From Agrocybe praecox (taxonomy: Eukaryota > Basidiomycota > Agaricomycetes > Agaricales > Agrocybaceae): a stretch of DNA of 64,000 nt. Numbering within the stretch: position 1 is the first letter of the stretch; every line of letters begins with the position of its first letter. This document shows, in pieces, positions 22,939-34,974 of this stretch. The notes beneath the pieces are model-generated. The model worked only from the letters and a program-made list of their open reading frames with translations. It was not told the DNA's origin and searched no databases. The stretch is taken from assembly GCA_964017145.1 (NCBI GenBank), contig OZ024846.1:2294001-2358000 (forward strand), written 5' to 3'. The position numbers and the translations under genes are program-made.

Positions 22939-24091
22939 TCAAGAAAAATAACTCGCAAAATGTTCACACAAACGTCGGATATCTGTCTCATTCAACCTCC
23001 TGCCAGCTTCAAACGCCTCAGGATTGAGGAATTCGGCAAGCCATTCCTCTCGCTTTATGGGATTCCATTTTGCAACAGCACGTATGTGGTCCTCCGAGTC
23101 GCATCCATGCTGAAGAAAGACGTGCAGGAGGAACGTCATCGAAGGTTTGCATTGGGCCAGAAAATCGAAGACAAATGCCATCCCATCTGCTTGAATGCCT
23201 CGTTCTGGTTCTTCTATTTTCATTTTCGCTGGTCCCTCCGACTTGATTGGGCTTGCGTTAAACAGCCTTTTATTTGCCTTAGGTGGACTCGTAAGTCTTT
23301 TGTTCTGCTATTTTCCCGGCCCATATGTAAGAACGAGATAGCTTCAAAAACTCACTTGTCTTTCAGAGCCTGAATTTGTGCGTTTATTTTGCTTGGGGCT
23401 CCTTAGCGTCCTAGGGTCACTGTTTGACTCGGAATCCGAGTCCTCGAGTGTCTGAGTAGGGAATGATAATGAGCAGATGTCTCCATTCAAAGTCCCGATG
23501 CTACTCGCCAGGTCAATAAAGTTTGAATCTTCAGGTTTAATGCTCTTGGTATTCTGAAAACCCCTTTTCTTCTCTGCTGCTCTTTTCTTCCCCCTGATAA
23601 TAATGTTACCTCGCCGCATGTTATGAAATACAAAGCTGGTTTTTATTGCAACATGCAATCTCTTTGCTCCTTCCTCCCCGCAAAATATATCTGGATATGT
23701 TTTTTCCAGCTGTGCGAGGTTGTCAGAATTTTTTATACCAGGTGGCCACTGTTGAATATTTACGTCTCTCTCCATACGGAACGCTTGAATTTGCTGCTGC
23801 CTAGTAGTCTTATTTAGATCCAGAAATCTTTCAATTTGCTTATAGAGCAGAAGCTGCACAAAACATTGATTGGTAAGTATCAATTATGAAGAGCCGCTAG
23901 ATAATGTTTGAACGTACTTTCCATTCTATGGCAGCTTCGGATTTCACCTCAATTTTCATCATTCTGAGGAATTGTGGGAACTGTTAAACAGACAAAAGTA
24001 AGCAACTTCAATCTCAATACGCAACGTCTCCGCATTGACGAACAATTGCTTTGTGTTTATCAATTCTGTAAAAATCGCTCGGGTACACCAT
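22939..24091 (-). CDS. Family 1 member B, 5 exons, uncharacterised
   Basis: Predicted 297-residue family 1 protein. Exons (descending): 24091-24044, 23980-23918, 23853-23764, 23709-23356, 23277-22939; introns phase 0. The 90-nt family exon reads LLLYKQIERFLDLNKTT..., followed by an intron of exactly 54 nt without stop codons, so an unspliced read-through is possible. The next exon carries LEKTYPDIFCGEEGAKRL and FHNMRRG, then a basic run (RGKKRAAEKKR), then a Ser/Asp-rich linker. The C-terminal domain keeps FVFDFLAQCKPSM, HGCDSEDHI, AKWNPIKREEWL and ETDIRRLCEHFASYFS. Exon 1 (MVYPSDFYRIDKHKAI) is the least certain part, chosen by analogy with C and D. The basic run could be a nuclear localisation signal (inference). 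First of three tandem minus-strand copies B-C-D. Confidence 0.75.
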
Positions 24092-24297
24092 GATATCACA
24101 TACGCGTGAGCAAGAATCGTGTACAAGCAGGAAAATTGCAGGGGAAAGAAGTTATACCTGATATTTGGAACGCTGTTCAATTTATCGACTCGAACCCAGC
24201 CTCGATTAAGCGTGTCTCGCCCGTTTAATATACATCTTTCTCAAATTTCTGTCTCGGAAACGAATAAAACACGTAGACTGGAATGCTGTCGAGCTTG

Positions 24298-25520
24298 TCA
24301 AGCACAAAAGCCCTCAATATAGTTATCTAATATACCGATGTCCATTTCCTTGATCGCTCTACCGAATACTTCTCTTTCACAAATATCGCGCAGCCAATTC
24401 TTTCTGTCGATTGAGCTCCATCGCGCAAGAGCTCGTAATTTCGCCTCCGAATCGCAACCATTCTCGAGAAACCTAGAAATAAGTTGTTTCATAGAAGGTT
24501 GGCACCCTCCCAGAAAGTCATAGATAAAGGCATATTCTTCTCCTCGCGATCTCAGCAAGACCGGGATATTGGGCAACGACTCTTTCTTTATTTCTGGTAG
24601 CATCCGAAAATTCATCACGTCTTCATCATCCGATTCTAACTTCTGAAATACCGGGCTAAGAGACACCAACGTCGGCTGTGGGTCATCTCTAAGACCTCGA
24701 AGTAGATACCGACTTTGGGTACTGGTCGATGAGATAGCTTCGTATTTTATGTTTGAGCTCTGGGACTTGGAACCACTTTCATCGTCAGATAATGGCTGCT
24801 GCTGCTGTGAGAACGGAATGTCGGGATTAAGGTTGATTGGTGTCTATAAAGAGTTAAATCAACATACTAAATAGAAGAACGTCCAGAAGATGCACGTACC
24901 AAGTCAGTGGTCCCATTAACATGTAGATTATGAGGTAGAAGAGGCGATGTACTGATTCTCATGGTTGCGTTGCGTTGTGGACTGACTACAGAAGCCACAA
25001 TTTTTGCATTTTTCTTGATAGCACTCCGCCTTTGAGTGTGGAAATACATACTCAGCCTGCGGGAGAAGTATAAGCGCTTGTCGCGTTCTGCACCGGCATA
25101 TATTTTCGGATAGAGGCTGAGAAGCTATAATATTTTAATCAGAAAATTTGAAGTACGCGTCGATTCATGACGTAGCCCTACCTTGCGCTCAATAGTATCC
25201 AATGCAACTGTCTGAGCACATCCCATTTCTTTGGCAACAAGATACTTCAAAGAGAGCTTCTTGAGTGCTGCCTGAAATATCTTAATTAAATTCCAGCTCG
25301 CAAAATTTGATATTCAAGACAGCCAACCTTTATGTCGAGGAACCTAAAGTTTTGAGATGAGTGTTCCATATCCAGCGCGGCTCGAAACTGAAGGATCTAG
25401 TACGCGAGTAATATGAGAAATTCTATGAAAAGGAAGAAAAAAAAAGTAGGGACTCACTGGAGAATCCCTTTCATTATAGTCATATCCATTTGGCTGGGGG
25501 AATTTTGATTCCTTTGGCAT
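24298..25520 (-). CDS. Family 1 member C, 5 exons, uncharacterised
   Basis: Predicted 327-residue family 1 protein. Exons (descending): 25520-25458, 25387-25328, 25271-25182, 25124-24900, 24843-24298; every intron is GT-AG and phase 0. Exon 1 starts MPKESKFPQPNGYDY, like A and D. Exon 2 ends NFRFLDIK. The 90-nt exon reads AALKKLSLKYLVAKEMGCAQ..., and exon 4 starts LLSLYPKIYAGAERDKRL then FHTQRRS. The linker contains QQQQ and Ser-rich stretches and the segment SRYLLRGLRDDPQPTL, matched in D. The C-terminal domain keeps IYDFLGGCQPSM, ENGCDSEAKL, ARWSSIDRKNWLRDI and EMDIGILDNYIEGFCA, where the usual final YF is FC. It is closest to D, about 280 bases away, which suggests tandem duplication. Function unknown. 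Confidence 0.82.
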
Positions 25521-25801
25521 AAAAAATGTCAGTAATAAGTGGTTTCTACATTACCATTGTGATAGAGGTATATATACTACACCATGTTGCTCATACATCA
25601 GACCGATCTAAAGAGTTATTTGAGCTCTATATCCGATAATCGGGTCGGACGGCATACTAAATTATCTCATGATCAGCTTAAAAGACACCCAAGGCTGTAA
25701 TCTAGAATGGGTTCAATTTTTCGATTTCAAAATACTCAAGTTTGCGTTGACTACATCTCGGAAACGAGTACTATAAACTGTATGCTAAGGCTCTGTCGAG
25801 A

Positions 25802-26940
25802 CTAACAAGAGAAGTAGGTGTCAATATAGTGGTCTAATATGTCAATATCCATTTCTTTGACCGCTCTACCAACGATCTCCCCTTCACAGATCTTGCGCAA
25901 CCATTCCTTCCTATTAGTTGAGCTCCACCCCGCAAGAGTTCTTAATTTTTCTTCCGATTCGCACCCGTTCTCCAGAAACCTGGAAAATATCTGTTGCATG
26001 GGTGGTTGACACGCCCCAAGGAATTCAAAAACGAATGAATATCCTTCTCCTTGCCACAATCTCGACAAGACAGGACTGCGTTCTTTTCTTGTTTCTTTGC
26101 GTGGACTCTGAGAAACTTCCGAATGTCCGTCATCCGATTCTTCTGTCGAGAACACCGAGCTTTGAGGTACCAGCGTAGGTTTAGAGCCTGAGTCATCTCT
26201 AATGTCTTGAAGGACATAACGAGTACGGACACGGGTTGGCGAAGCTTCTTCTGATCTCTTTCCGCATGGTTTAAGAAACATATATCAGATCTTGAAGGAA
26301 CGCTGAACAATACTGTCCTCGCTCACCAAGTCATAAGTGGCATTGTCGTATGGAATATGTGGAGGAGAAGACGATGTACCGAGATTCAACGTGGCTGAAT
26401 TGGGTAGTCGAGCGACATTATGAGCTGATTCTTTTGCTTTACGGCTGATGTGTCCCCTTCTCTGGCCGTGGAAGTACAAAACTACCTTGCGTGAGAGACC
26501 TAACCGCTTGGAACGTTCTGTACCAGCATATATTTGAGGGTATATATTGAGAAGCTTATAAAATGCTCCATTATCACTGCGTGTCAACGTTTCTAAATAC
26601 TCAGGCGTACCTTGGCCTCAATATTGATTAATGAATCAGTCTGAGAACATCCCGTTTCTTCGACATTCAGATATTTCAACGAGAGCTTTCTGAGTTTTTC
26701 CTGGAGTGGAATTATGAGCTCAGTCAGTCTGTAGCGTTTACTATTCAGATGACCGACCTTTATGTCTGTGAACCTGGAATATTGAGACAAATGTTGCATC
26801 CCCAACCCAACTCTTAGCTGAGAAAGCTAAACCATACTATAAGAAGAATATCGAAAGAGAAAGAATAGTCAGTGGCTCACTGGAGAGCACGTTTGGGTCC
26901 ACCCATGGTTATTTTGTGCCACGCGGCCTTTTTTCGGCAT
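25802..26940 (-). CDS. Family 1 member D, 5 exons, uncharacterised
   Basis: Predicted 297-residue family 1 protein, sister of C. Exons (descending): 26940-26881, 26817-26758, 26700-26611, 26554-26327, 26257-25802, all phase-0 GT-AG. Exon 1 starts MPKKGRVAQNN. The 90-nt exon (EKLRKLSLKYLNVEETGCSQ...) matches C strongly, and the YP block is LLNIYPQIYAGTERSKRL then FHGQRRG. The linker keeps TRYVLQDIRDDSGSKPTL as in C. The C-terminal domain has FVFEFLGACQPPM, ENGCESEEKL, AGWSSTNRKEWLRKI and EMDIDILDHYIDTYFSC. Exons 1-4 are almost the same length as in C (60, 60, 90, 228 against 63, 60, 90, 225 nt). No known domain recognised. Confidence 0.82.
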
Positions 26941-27179
26941 TGATGAGGTCCTGAGTGGTTCCACTTTGCCAGTACAACCAGAGAATATATACTACACATA
27001 AGCCAAATTTTAAGCGAGATAAGAGTGTAAGCTTTCTCGTATATTTGGTTCTAGGCCTTTCATCTAAGTCGGATCGTCTATAGACGGCGATACAGCATAC
27101 GCTTGACGGGGATTATGATTCGTTTTAAGGATTAAATTAAAGTAAACATTATGGTGAGTCATTTTTTCAGCTTCTCACG

Positions 27180-27590
27180 TTGAGGTTGCTCAGCTTCTTA
27201 GCGCCCGTGTCATCGTCGGAGTTTAAAATCAAACGCTTATTTCCGCGTGTGCGGCGTGCGGTGCTACTATTAATAACTTCTGATTGTGCCACCGGTACCG
27301 TAGCTACTGCCATCTCCATCATGCGAAACTATGTGAAGAGCAACAACTTCTATAATACACAGGACCATGTCGTCTTATTTCAGCATTACTGCGGTTCTCA
27401 CCAGATCAACATATATGCTATGTATGGGATTTACAACCAGAACGCCAACTTTTTTTACCATGTGTTCGTGGCTATGCTGGCGACGTGGAATGGGTACTGC
27501 GGAAGATACAGAACCAGGAGAACCGCGCAGAGACGTGTTCGCATAGTCATTCTATCTAATCATGTACGTGTCTTGGGTGACTGCATTTAG
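27180..27590 (+). pseudogene. Possible relic of a membrane-protein gene
   Basis: An open stretch of 136 codons without a convincing ATG start. It has hydrophobic segments near its start and a C-terminal part FVAMLATWNGYCGRYRTRR that loosely recalls the last helix and tail of fungal multi-pass membrane proteins of the DUF6534 type. No upstream exons could be joined. If real it is a fragment; it may equally be chance. The rest of 26941-27718 holds the promoter of D and nothing else identifiable. Confidence 0.2.
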
Positions 27591-27718
27591 GTACATAATC
27601 GCCACTTGTCAGGCCTAAGAAACTGATTACCACTGACAACTCCCATCTCCTTCGATTTCCACTATCGGCCTTCACATTTCCATTTCATTTAGTTTCCGCC
27701 TAAATTAATCAAGCAAAT

Positions 27719-28714
27719 ATGGAGCCAACAAGCTCCAATACAGAGAATATTGGCTCTTCCGGAAGCACCAATATTCCACCTGCAATAAATACAGGAGAAC
27801 AGAGTACAACGCGGGGGATTACTCACGACAGAGCTAGGTCCGTGTGAGTGGTATAAATGCTACCATTACCTCATTGAAACGGCTTACAGGTCACTTGTTG
27901 CCTACCTGAGGACACCTTTGATCACGTTCAAGACGAATTTGAGAAGGAACCCCTTCACAACTGTAAGACTTCAACATTTATGGTTGTCGGTATATCCTAA
28001 ATTCTTACAATATTTACAGGCCATTGTCTTTATACCGGTTGCTCTCATTTTCAAATTCTTTACTATCGCAGTGTAAGTATATATCAATTTCAATAGACAA
28101 CTTAGCCAAAAATTTATATACACATAGTTTTTTTCATGGGCCGATTACAGCCGTCGTCCTGTTGGTACTCGATATCTGGCACATGCCAGTTTTAATCCTG
28201 AAATTGGTTATGTGGGTTCCTGCCTTATTATTCCGAGTCCGTACGTGATCAGATTTTGAAGATGTTTTATCTTATCTCCTCTCTAAAAACATTTCTATTT
28301 TCAGTGTCCATACACAAGGGATTATATTTGATATTTTCTGCGGCAATTTGGGCATTTGTGGGCATCGTACTCCTCAGTGCAGCCAATAAGCTGACCCAAT
28401 CTATTGTGAGCTCTCTAAAATTGATCACCGACTCTACTGAGTTAAGCGGCATTTTACAGAGCGGATGGCTTCAACGTGGCGGAAATATATCTCAAGGTCC
28501 AGAAAGAATAGTGGAACAAGCAGCAAAACCCTCGAACACGCGGCATGAGATACTTAGTCTTTGCTTTTGGATATTGCGTTCAGTTCGAGACGGCCTTCTT
28601 GTTTTACTGTCCTCAGCACAGGAGCTTTTGTCGTATCTGGATCATATTCTCAACGCCAGCTCTGGGAATCCCGTACGAGACCCAGCCGAGACCAGCCGTG
28701 CTAAAGAGGACTAA
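27719..28714 (+). CDS. Multi-pass membrane protein, hypothetical
   Basis: Predicted 257-residue protein. Exons: 27719-27843, 27890-27962, 28020-28072, 28128-28240, 28305-28714; all GT-AG and frame-keeping. Residues 1-55 are polar and Ser/Thr-rich (MEPTSSNTENIGSSGS...). Residues ~66-120 form two or three hydrophobic segments (e.g. AIVFIPVALIFKFFTIAVFF and TAVVLLVLDIWHMPVLIL). A further segment is LIFSAAIWAFVGIVLLSA (~130-147), and an amphipathic hydrophobic stretch near 210-238 is WILRSVRDGLLVLLSSA. The C-terminus is charged and ends SRAKED. No signal peptide is seen. The family is not recognised; probably an integral membrane protein of an internal membrane. The splice sites are strong and each junction continues a hydrophobic helix, which supports the model. 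Confidence 0.7.
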
Positions 28715-28910
28715 ACCTCATTCGAAATCGAGGCAGTTACCTACAGCGCTCGCTGCCAACTATTTCTATCCTTTCTTTCTCTGATGTGTTATAGGACTTT
28801 TGAAAGTTTTACCTTTTTAATTATGACCGCTACTGAATACCGATGTAGGGAACGTATACATATTCATTGGTTTTGGCAGCTAGAAATTGATGGGGTGAAC
28901 CGTGAGATCT

Positions 28911-30295
28911 ATGCGTGAGAATCAGAATATGATATCAACCTGGCCAATTATACTGCATAGTTTCTTATCCACTTCATCCTCGACCAGATTGATGCTCAGT
29001 GCTGCGGAAAACGTCTCCAGTCCAGAAAATGCCAGAATACCCATCGATCTCATTCGGCCGATAGTCGAATACGTTGAAGACTCCAGTAGCCTTTTCTCTC
29101 TTACTTTAACGTGTTGGGATCTTAAAGTTGAGGCAGAGCGCTGTCTCTATTACTCGTTCCGCAAGAAGGAGATTGGAGCCCAACGTGGTTTTCTACATGC
29201 TGTGGCCAACGATCCCATGAGGGCAAGATATGTAACCAGCTTTGAATTCAATATAGATCCAGATGGCCGAAGGATTAATCCAAAAGACTTATACGACCTT
29301 GTGGAGAACTTGCCACTTGCACTCACTCTGATGGTCAACCTTAAAGAACTTTTCTTTAGATTTGGAGGTTTACGCGCCATGACATCGTCTGAGAGCCGCA
29401 TCATGAAGATCCTGGATGCTATGGCGTCGAGCTCCTTCAAATTGCGTAGCTTGTTCTTGCAAAGCAGCAGCAACGATAATATACCCTTATATCTTTTTCT
29501 AACGGTCCAACCTGGGTTGGAAAGGCTTAATCTTATCACCACTGCGTTGCCTTCACCTTGGATTGAAATGACCTTTCCAAGTCTCAAACTACTCAAGTGT
29601 TGTACCAGCAAGTTGGTGACCGTTCTTGCATCCACAAGCCAGCTTGACATGTTGGTTTGGCCAGTCTCTCCGTGTGGACTGGAGATAGAGTTGCGATTAG
29701 GATCAATGGACCAGCACCCTAAGCCAGCACCCTCGGAGATTATAACACGTATTTCCCCTCAACTCACGAGGATAAAATATCTTTCCTTCGGTGTCCCAGC
29801 ACACAAAATACCCGATTTGTTTAGCGGGGGTCTCAGCGGGATGTATTCAGGATTTCACTTGATTGCAGGCCATTTGCACAATCTCCAGTGCTTGGAGTTG
29901 TTATATTTCAACGTAAGTGGCGTCTTTGCATCCTTCATTCCTTCAAGTTTCAGGTGAATTCTTCGATACAGGAAAGAAAGGATATACACGAGCTAAAGAA
30001 AATAAAAGCACCTCATTTACAGATGCTTCTCATACACTGCTTGCCAGACCGTAAAAGAGCTATGAGACGAGAGTGGCGATCTCCAGCACGTTCTGTCATG
30101 TCACAATACCCACATATACGCTTCGTGGCGGAGGCTGTATACGAATACAAAGATGAGAGGGGCATGTGTGCGGTGATGAAAGGATTGTATAAAGTGTGGG
30201 ACTCGCAAGCAAATTATGATGACGGACCTATCATTTACGACATTCCAAATTCTATGCTCCTGAAAAACCACATATTTGAACTTCTCCCACATTGA
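28911..30295 (+). CDS. F-box/LRR-like protein, 2 exons
   Basis: Predicted protein of 447 residues from the ATG at 28911, or 420 from the ATG at 28992; the second start places the F-box nearer the N-terminus as is usual. Exon 1 ends at 29912, the intron is 41 nt (29913-29953, GTAAGT...CAG) and exon 2 is 29954-30295. The N-terminal motif is IPIDLIRPIVEYVEDSSSL followed by LTLTCWDLKVEAERCLYY, an F-box typical of agaricomycete proteins. The remainder shows leucine-rich spacing (MVNLKELFF, FKLRSLFL, PGLERLNLI, FPSLKLLKC, HLHNLQCLELLYF) as in F-box/LRR substrate receptors. Likely a substrate adaptor of an SCF ubiquitin ligase, target unknown. F-box/LRR genes are heavily expanded in agaricomycetes, so an ordinary paralogue is the simplest reading. 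Confidence 0.75.
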
Positions 30296-30633
30296 CCATG
30301 AAGCAGGTGCGTCATCCAAAAAAAGAAAAAATCTCAAACAAAATGACATTCATACAAGTCCTTTGAAGGTGGTACATAGTACTCCGTGACGGAATTTATC
30401 GGAGGGCATTGTGGCTTCGTGTAAGCATATGTATGTCAGGAACACAAGGGACTTCGTAGCCATACGATGAGCATACAGTAAAACTACTTGGTCCAACGAA
30501 CGAAAGCAAAGAAAACAATTCTTGTGGAGGTTAAAGTAATTTAGCGTGATTTAGCATTGTACAAATACACTATCGGCCTACAAAGTATTCTGGAATTGGA
30601 TGTCAACGCCCAGATTGTATCGGCCTACTGTTA

Positions 30634-31834
30634 CTAACGTTGATGTCCAAAGTATGTATCAAAATGATGCACCAAGAACATAACATCCATTGGAGTAAGG
30701 GCAGGCAACATCTTCCTCAGCGTTTCGTACCTCTTGTCTGGGTCCCACGTCGAGATAGAGAAGAGGTACTGTTCGGTTATACACCCAATGTCGACAAACT
30801 GTCGGTAGTGATGGGACATCTCCGGCTGGCAAGTGGAGAGAAAGTGCCGAATGGCGGGCAGGCCTATTATGTTGGAGGGACTAGTTCCTGCCAACTCTGC
30901 CAACTCTGTCTCAATGTGGTTGGAGGTCTGTTTCGTCACCTTTTCTTGAGCGGAAGAGGAGGAAGGTACATCGCCAGATGTACCTTCTGGTGAGGGGGTC
31001 TGCGGTCGAGGTCGAAAGTCGAGTTGCTTTGGAATGTCGAATTCTAGCTTCTTCTTCACCGTTGACCTCCGGGGGACCGTATAAGGTCCCTTAGCCTTTG
31101 TAGTGGGCTTTCTGACCCTCTTCAATGGCAAAGCACCACCCAGTGGCGATGGAACCGATTTGTCAGACGTCGGTTGACAAGACACAGCACGACGGTTCAA
31201 TGCTGCGTTGTTGATGACCGGACTATCTGGTAAAGGCTTCGAAGGAGTGCGACAAGGTTGTGCTTCAGGTGATTCTGGATCGTCTTTGGCAAGCCGTTGC
31301 TTTTTGAGGTATGCAATACGATGAGCATTGTGCAAATATCGACATGCATGGTGAGCAAAATATTTTCGCTTCACGATATCTTCCAACTGTTCGCCGAAAT
31401 GCTCTGGAACCTCCAGCGGCAGCTTTGTCGTATCAACAATCAGCGATGTATTCATGGCACATGCGAAGCATGACATACCTGTTCTTCCAGAATTAAAAAA
31501 TTCTCCGACTGCCATTCACCCTTCCTTTCGATATCTAGATATTCATGACACATGCTATTCAACGTCTTCTATTAACAATTAAGTCGATTGCAAATCAGTG
31601 CCTCGAAAATCGAGTGGAAGCAACTGCCAAACATACTCTTATCTCTGCGAAGATAGCTGGTTGATTTTCCAAGGCTAGTGTACGAATCAATTGGGGGATC
31701 TAGAGGGCAATGCGTATCCATCATTACTCATGAATCCCACATCGAAAGTATACACTCACCGCGGATTCTGCATTGTCGTATCCAAACTTCTTGTTGTCTC
31801 TGCACCTTTTCCGTTTGGGGGCCTCGCAGCTCAT
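30634..31834 (-). CDS. Family 1 member E, 4 exons, uncharacterised
   Basis: Predicted 338-residue family 1 protein. Exons (descending): 31834-31760, 31699-31637, 31568-31479, 31422-30634; introns GT-AG, phase 0. Exon 1 is basic (MSCEAPKRKRCRDNKKF). Exon 2 is IPQLIRTLALENQPAIFAEI, closely like exon 2 of F. The 90-nt exon reads KTLNSMCHEYLDIERKGEWQ. The last exon begins LPLEVPEHFGEQLEDIVKRK, where the usual YP has become VP, then HNAHRIAYLKKQR. The linker is long, basic and Pro-rich (KRVRKPTTKAKG, RPRPQTPSPEG). The C-terminal domain keeps IRHFLSTCQPEM, DIGCITEQYL, STWDPDKRYETLRKM and MDVMFLVHHFDTYFG. Unlike A-D and G-I, the YP block and linker are not separated by an intron. Closest to F. Confidence 0.82.
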
Positions 31835-32352
31835 GGGTATACCAGGAAGAGATTGAACCACTGCCGTGTGTTCTCTTCTTTTGGACAGTCTAAACAAAAC
31901 AAAACAGGTGCTTCTGAAGGGACGCGTCGCGTCGTTATCAGACCCTTGATGGTCCTGTGACTTGTTGTGCCGACTTCCCATGTGCCAAGAATGGTCCAAA
32001 TAAAGTCGAAAATTCATAAGTCAACCGTGGACGTGAGAGTGGTAAGCATCAAGAAAAGAAGCAAAAATACATTATGAACAAAGAATACTATGAAGAGTAG
32101 AAACATAACCAAAATGAACACAACACAATAGATAGCGCCTGGAAACGATGCCCTAAATCCAACATCACGGGCAAAAAAGAATGATAACAAAGAAGAGAAA
32201 GAATGTCCCTGAATAAGTTGTGAGAATATATGCGTAGTGAAATGAAGGAATGCAAGAAAGAAAGCCTGAGAAAATGAAGGAAAGTAGATGGATATAAGAT
32301 GATGATAGATGAAGTAGGGGAAAACGTCGGGAACCCATTGTCGATGTTCTGG
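31835..32352. other. Intergenic
   Basis: Upstream region of family 1 member E (an alternative longer first exon is possible, since its frame stays open to ~32017) and 3' flank of the DENND6-like gene, A/G-rich on the plus strand. Nothing else is identifiable. Confidence 0.45.
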
Positions 32353-34851
32353 CTAGCTTTCCGATAATTTTTCGGGAGTCGTTCGCAAAGGAGCAGACGG
32401 TAGTGAATCATTGAGTACATTCTGCACAATCTGTTCTTGTTGAGCCAGCCAAGTCCCGAAGGCGGGTGATTTGAGCCACCTGGACAAGGAAAGTCAATAC
32501 AATATAAACAAAAAGAGAACACGAGATTAACTAGCCTTTCATAGAACTCTGTTCGCTTGCTTGTCGATTTAAACGGCAATATGCTACCGTATGCTTTCAG
32601 GGAGGCGAAAAAATGCGTCGAGTTAAACGGCTTCAACCGAAGGGGTTGCTGACCGTGTTGCTTCCCATTGCTGGACCCGATATAAGGGGACGCTGATCTA
32701 GGTGCATTCATAGAGAACATGGAGGGAGTTGAGACGGTCTTCGGAAAATTCGCCGCAGTCGACGACATAGACACATTACGAGCAGAAATCGATGAGGAAA
32801 GACCTTGTGTAATTCCCAAAGTCGATGCTTTCCGGGCGTGGTGCACCTCCGAAGGAGAGGGTATCAGGGTGTTGAGGTACCTAGCCAGAGGAGTGATGAG
32901 CTGCGTCGACCGCGAACAAAAGTGGCGACGTAGAGCAAGGGAGGCATCCATGCCTATCGTTTGATTAGGAAAGGCGCGTATACTCCACTTTCAACTGATA
33001 ACTCACGAGCTTTGTCATCCCCTCGAACTGCATTCTCCAGCTGCTTCAGAAGCACCCTGTCCTTCGAGATGTATCTCTTATGCGTTTTGGTCTTCCAGCC
33101 GGGAGTGGGCCCAGCATGTGAACCCAGACCGGGACTTTTCAATTGTTTCGGGCTGTGTGACGTTCTGAACATTTCTGGTAAGTGCTGGCGTAGAAGAAAA
33201 ATAATCAAACTCACGCTATACGTCTGCCCAAGCTAAGGACATGTGGCCAGTGGGCACACGATTTTTCGAAAAAGGGATTCGTGACACCTAGAAGTAGACC
33301 AGCTTTGGGCGGAAGCTTGTTGACGAGTTGTGAATGGTCAACATCTTGCATCGTAAAGAAAGGCCTGAAGTCACCCGCCAATGGTATCTGTGGTAAAATG
33401 ATAAGCGAAGAAATAAAGCCACAGATAGGATATCGTCTTACCGGACGTAGTAGGTCCCGAAGCCACCATATAGCTTGGCTTGTTTGCGTTGGCGAGGATC
33501 CAAAGACCAGGATAGGCTCGCATAGTACCAAACACTCCCATATCGACCAAAGATTTGCCAGAGCTGCTTCAAACAGTAAAATAGGTGGTGGAACAAACGG
33601 TGCTGTTGTTGCTAGGATATGCGAACGCGGGTCGTACTTTTCATTGAACGACGACGTCTCCGTGACTTGTTGCACGTCGAGAGAATTTGGAATCTCTACC
33701 TGTAGTACTGTTCCCAGGAAGCCCAACTCCAAGGTTTGTCCAAGAGTAGGGTTTGGCCTATCTTCACATTGTAAGTTGGAAACGAAGTCAAGGAAAGACT
33801 CGACATACCAGGTTGCTATGTTATGACACGCGGCTTCAAGCATCGGTGTCCCGTGCTGCTCGAACAGTGGTCCAAATATCCCTGAAAGGGCCGAAAACAA
33901 TGCTGGGTACTGGTGCTGGGTGAGAATGACCAGAGATCTCTATAGATGTTTTGAGAACGAAACACGACATAATCACTGGTAGGGAAAAGTACCTGCTGAT
34001 AGCCCCTTTTTGAAGAAGGGTCCCTCTTTTGAATAAAATGTGAAAATCCATACAAGAACCCATCCATAGCCATCCTAGCTTCCTTGACCTGTTCTCTAAC
34101 CCGAAAAGAGTGCGATTGTGAGCCCTGATCAAACTGTAAGGAATCGGGGAAAGCATGAAAAGCACTGTAATTAAATCTAAGGTAAAATTACGGATACATT
34201 CACAGATAACGCACATATTTTGTAATTCTGCTGGGGAAAGTTCCAAGGGTGGATACACACCATCTACCACAGGCCCGGAGTCCAGGTCAAATTCGACTAC
34301 GAATCGTCAGCCTCTGAGAAAGCAATGCGAAACCCCAACGCACCTACTGCAATACCTAGAATCCACCTCCTCATTTTCGTAACAGAGTGCAGATCCACAG
34401 ACAATGCATTGATTTCCTGGCGTATGGGTCTTGGTTCAGCTTTTCCTGGCTGAAATCCACGAGGAAGTGTTTGTGAACGAAACTCGGACTGCTGTCTAGC
34501 GATAGAGAGGTCGGAAACCAAAGTGGTGAGGACTGCTGATGATGGTGCAAGAGAGAAAGAGTTTTTTGTCGGGGTTTGGAGAGTCCCGGGGGTAACATCA
34601 GACTCAAAGTCGTCGTCTGTCCTTGGGGACGCTGCAAAGAGTGAGCTATTGACGGTAGATGAGCTGGCTCGTGAGCTGGTTGAGGACGGTAAGCCGAGAT
34701 ATGGGCTTAAATCACTAATGTCCTCTTCATAAAGAGGCGAGTTGAGATCTAGTTCGGTTGGGACATGGGGTGGCATGAATGACGACGACGGGAAAGCAGA
34801 GAGTCGACCAGACCGGTTGCCCGGCGTTGACAAGCCGCCAAGCCAAGCCAT
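32353..34851 (-). CDS. DENND6-like DENN-domain protein
   Basis: Large minus-strand gene, start ATG 34851 and stop TAG at 32353. It encodes a DENN-domain protein of DENND6 type, a family with Rab guanine-nucleotide exchange activity in membrane traffic. The N-terminal ~150 residues are Ser/Pro-rich and disordered. The uDENN start is MRRWILGIAVVEFDLDSGP, then GVYPPLELSPAELQNIAF and HAFPDS, the family hallmark. It continues with DGFLYGFSHFIQKRDPSSK, LFSALSGIFGPLFE, FVPPPILLFEAALANLWSIW, CEPILVFGSSPTQTSQAIWW, a PYFAIxD-like region (FRPFFTMQDVD) and KAGLLLGVTNPFFEK. The C-terminus is LKSPAFGTWLAQQEQIVQN. About 10 coding exons are needed; not every junction was fixed. The last intron (32535-32480) is GC-AG. 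The total is about 650-700 residues, normal for the family. Confidence 0.82.
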
Positions 34852-34974
34852 ACCACATGGTCGTGGACTCGTCTATTTATGGATCATGCCCTCCTCTCAT
34901 TAACTTTTCGCGCCCGCCTTCAGCCCGTGCACGCTTCCTTTAACTCATATAGACCTCTTCCACGTACCGTCACT

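Noticed and set aside
29150..29650. 166-codon minus-strand ORF
   Set aside because: Antisense to the F-box/LRR exon, whose sense frame is far longer and has a clear F-box.
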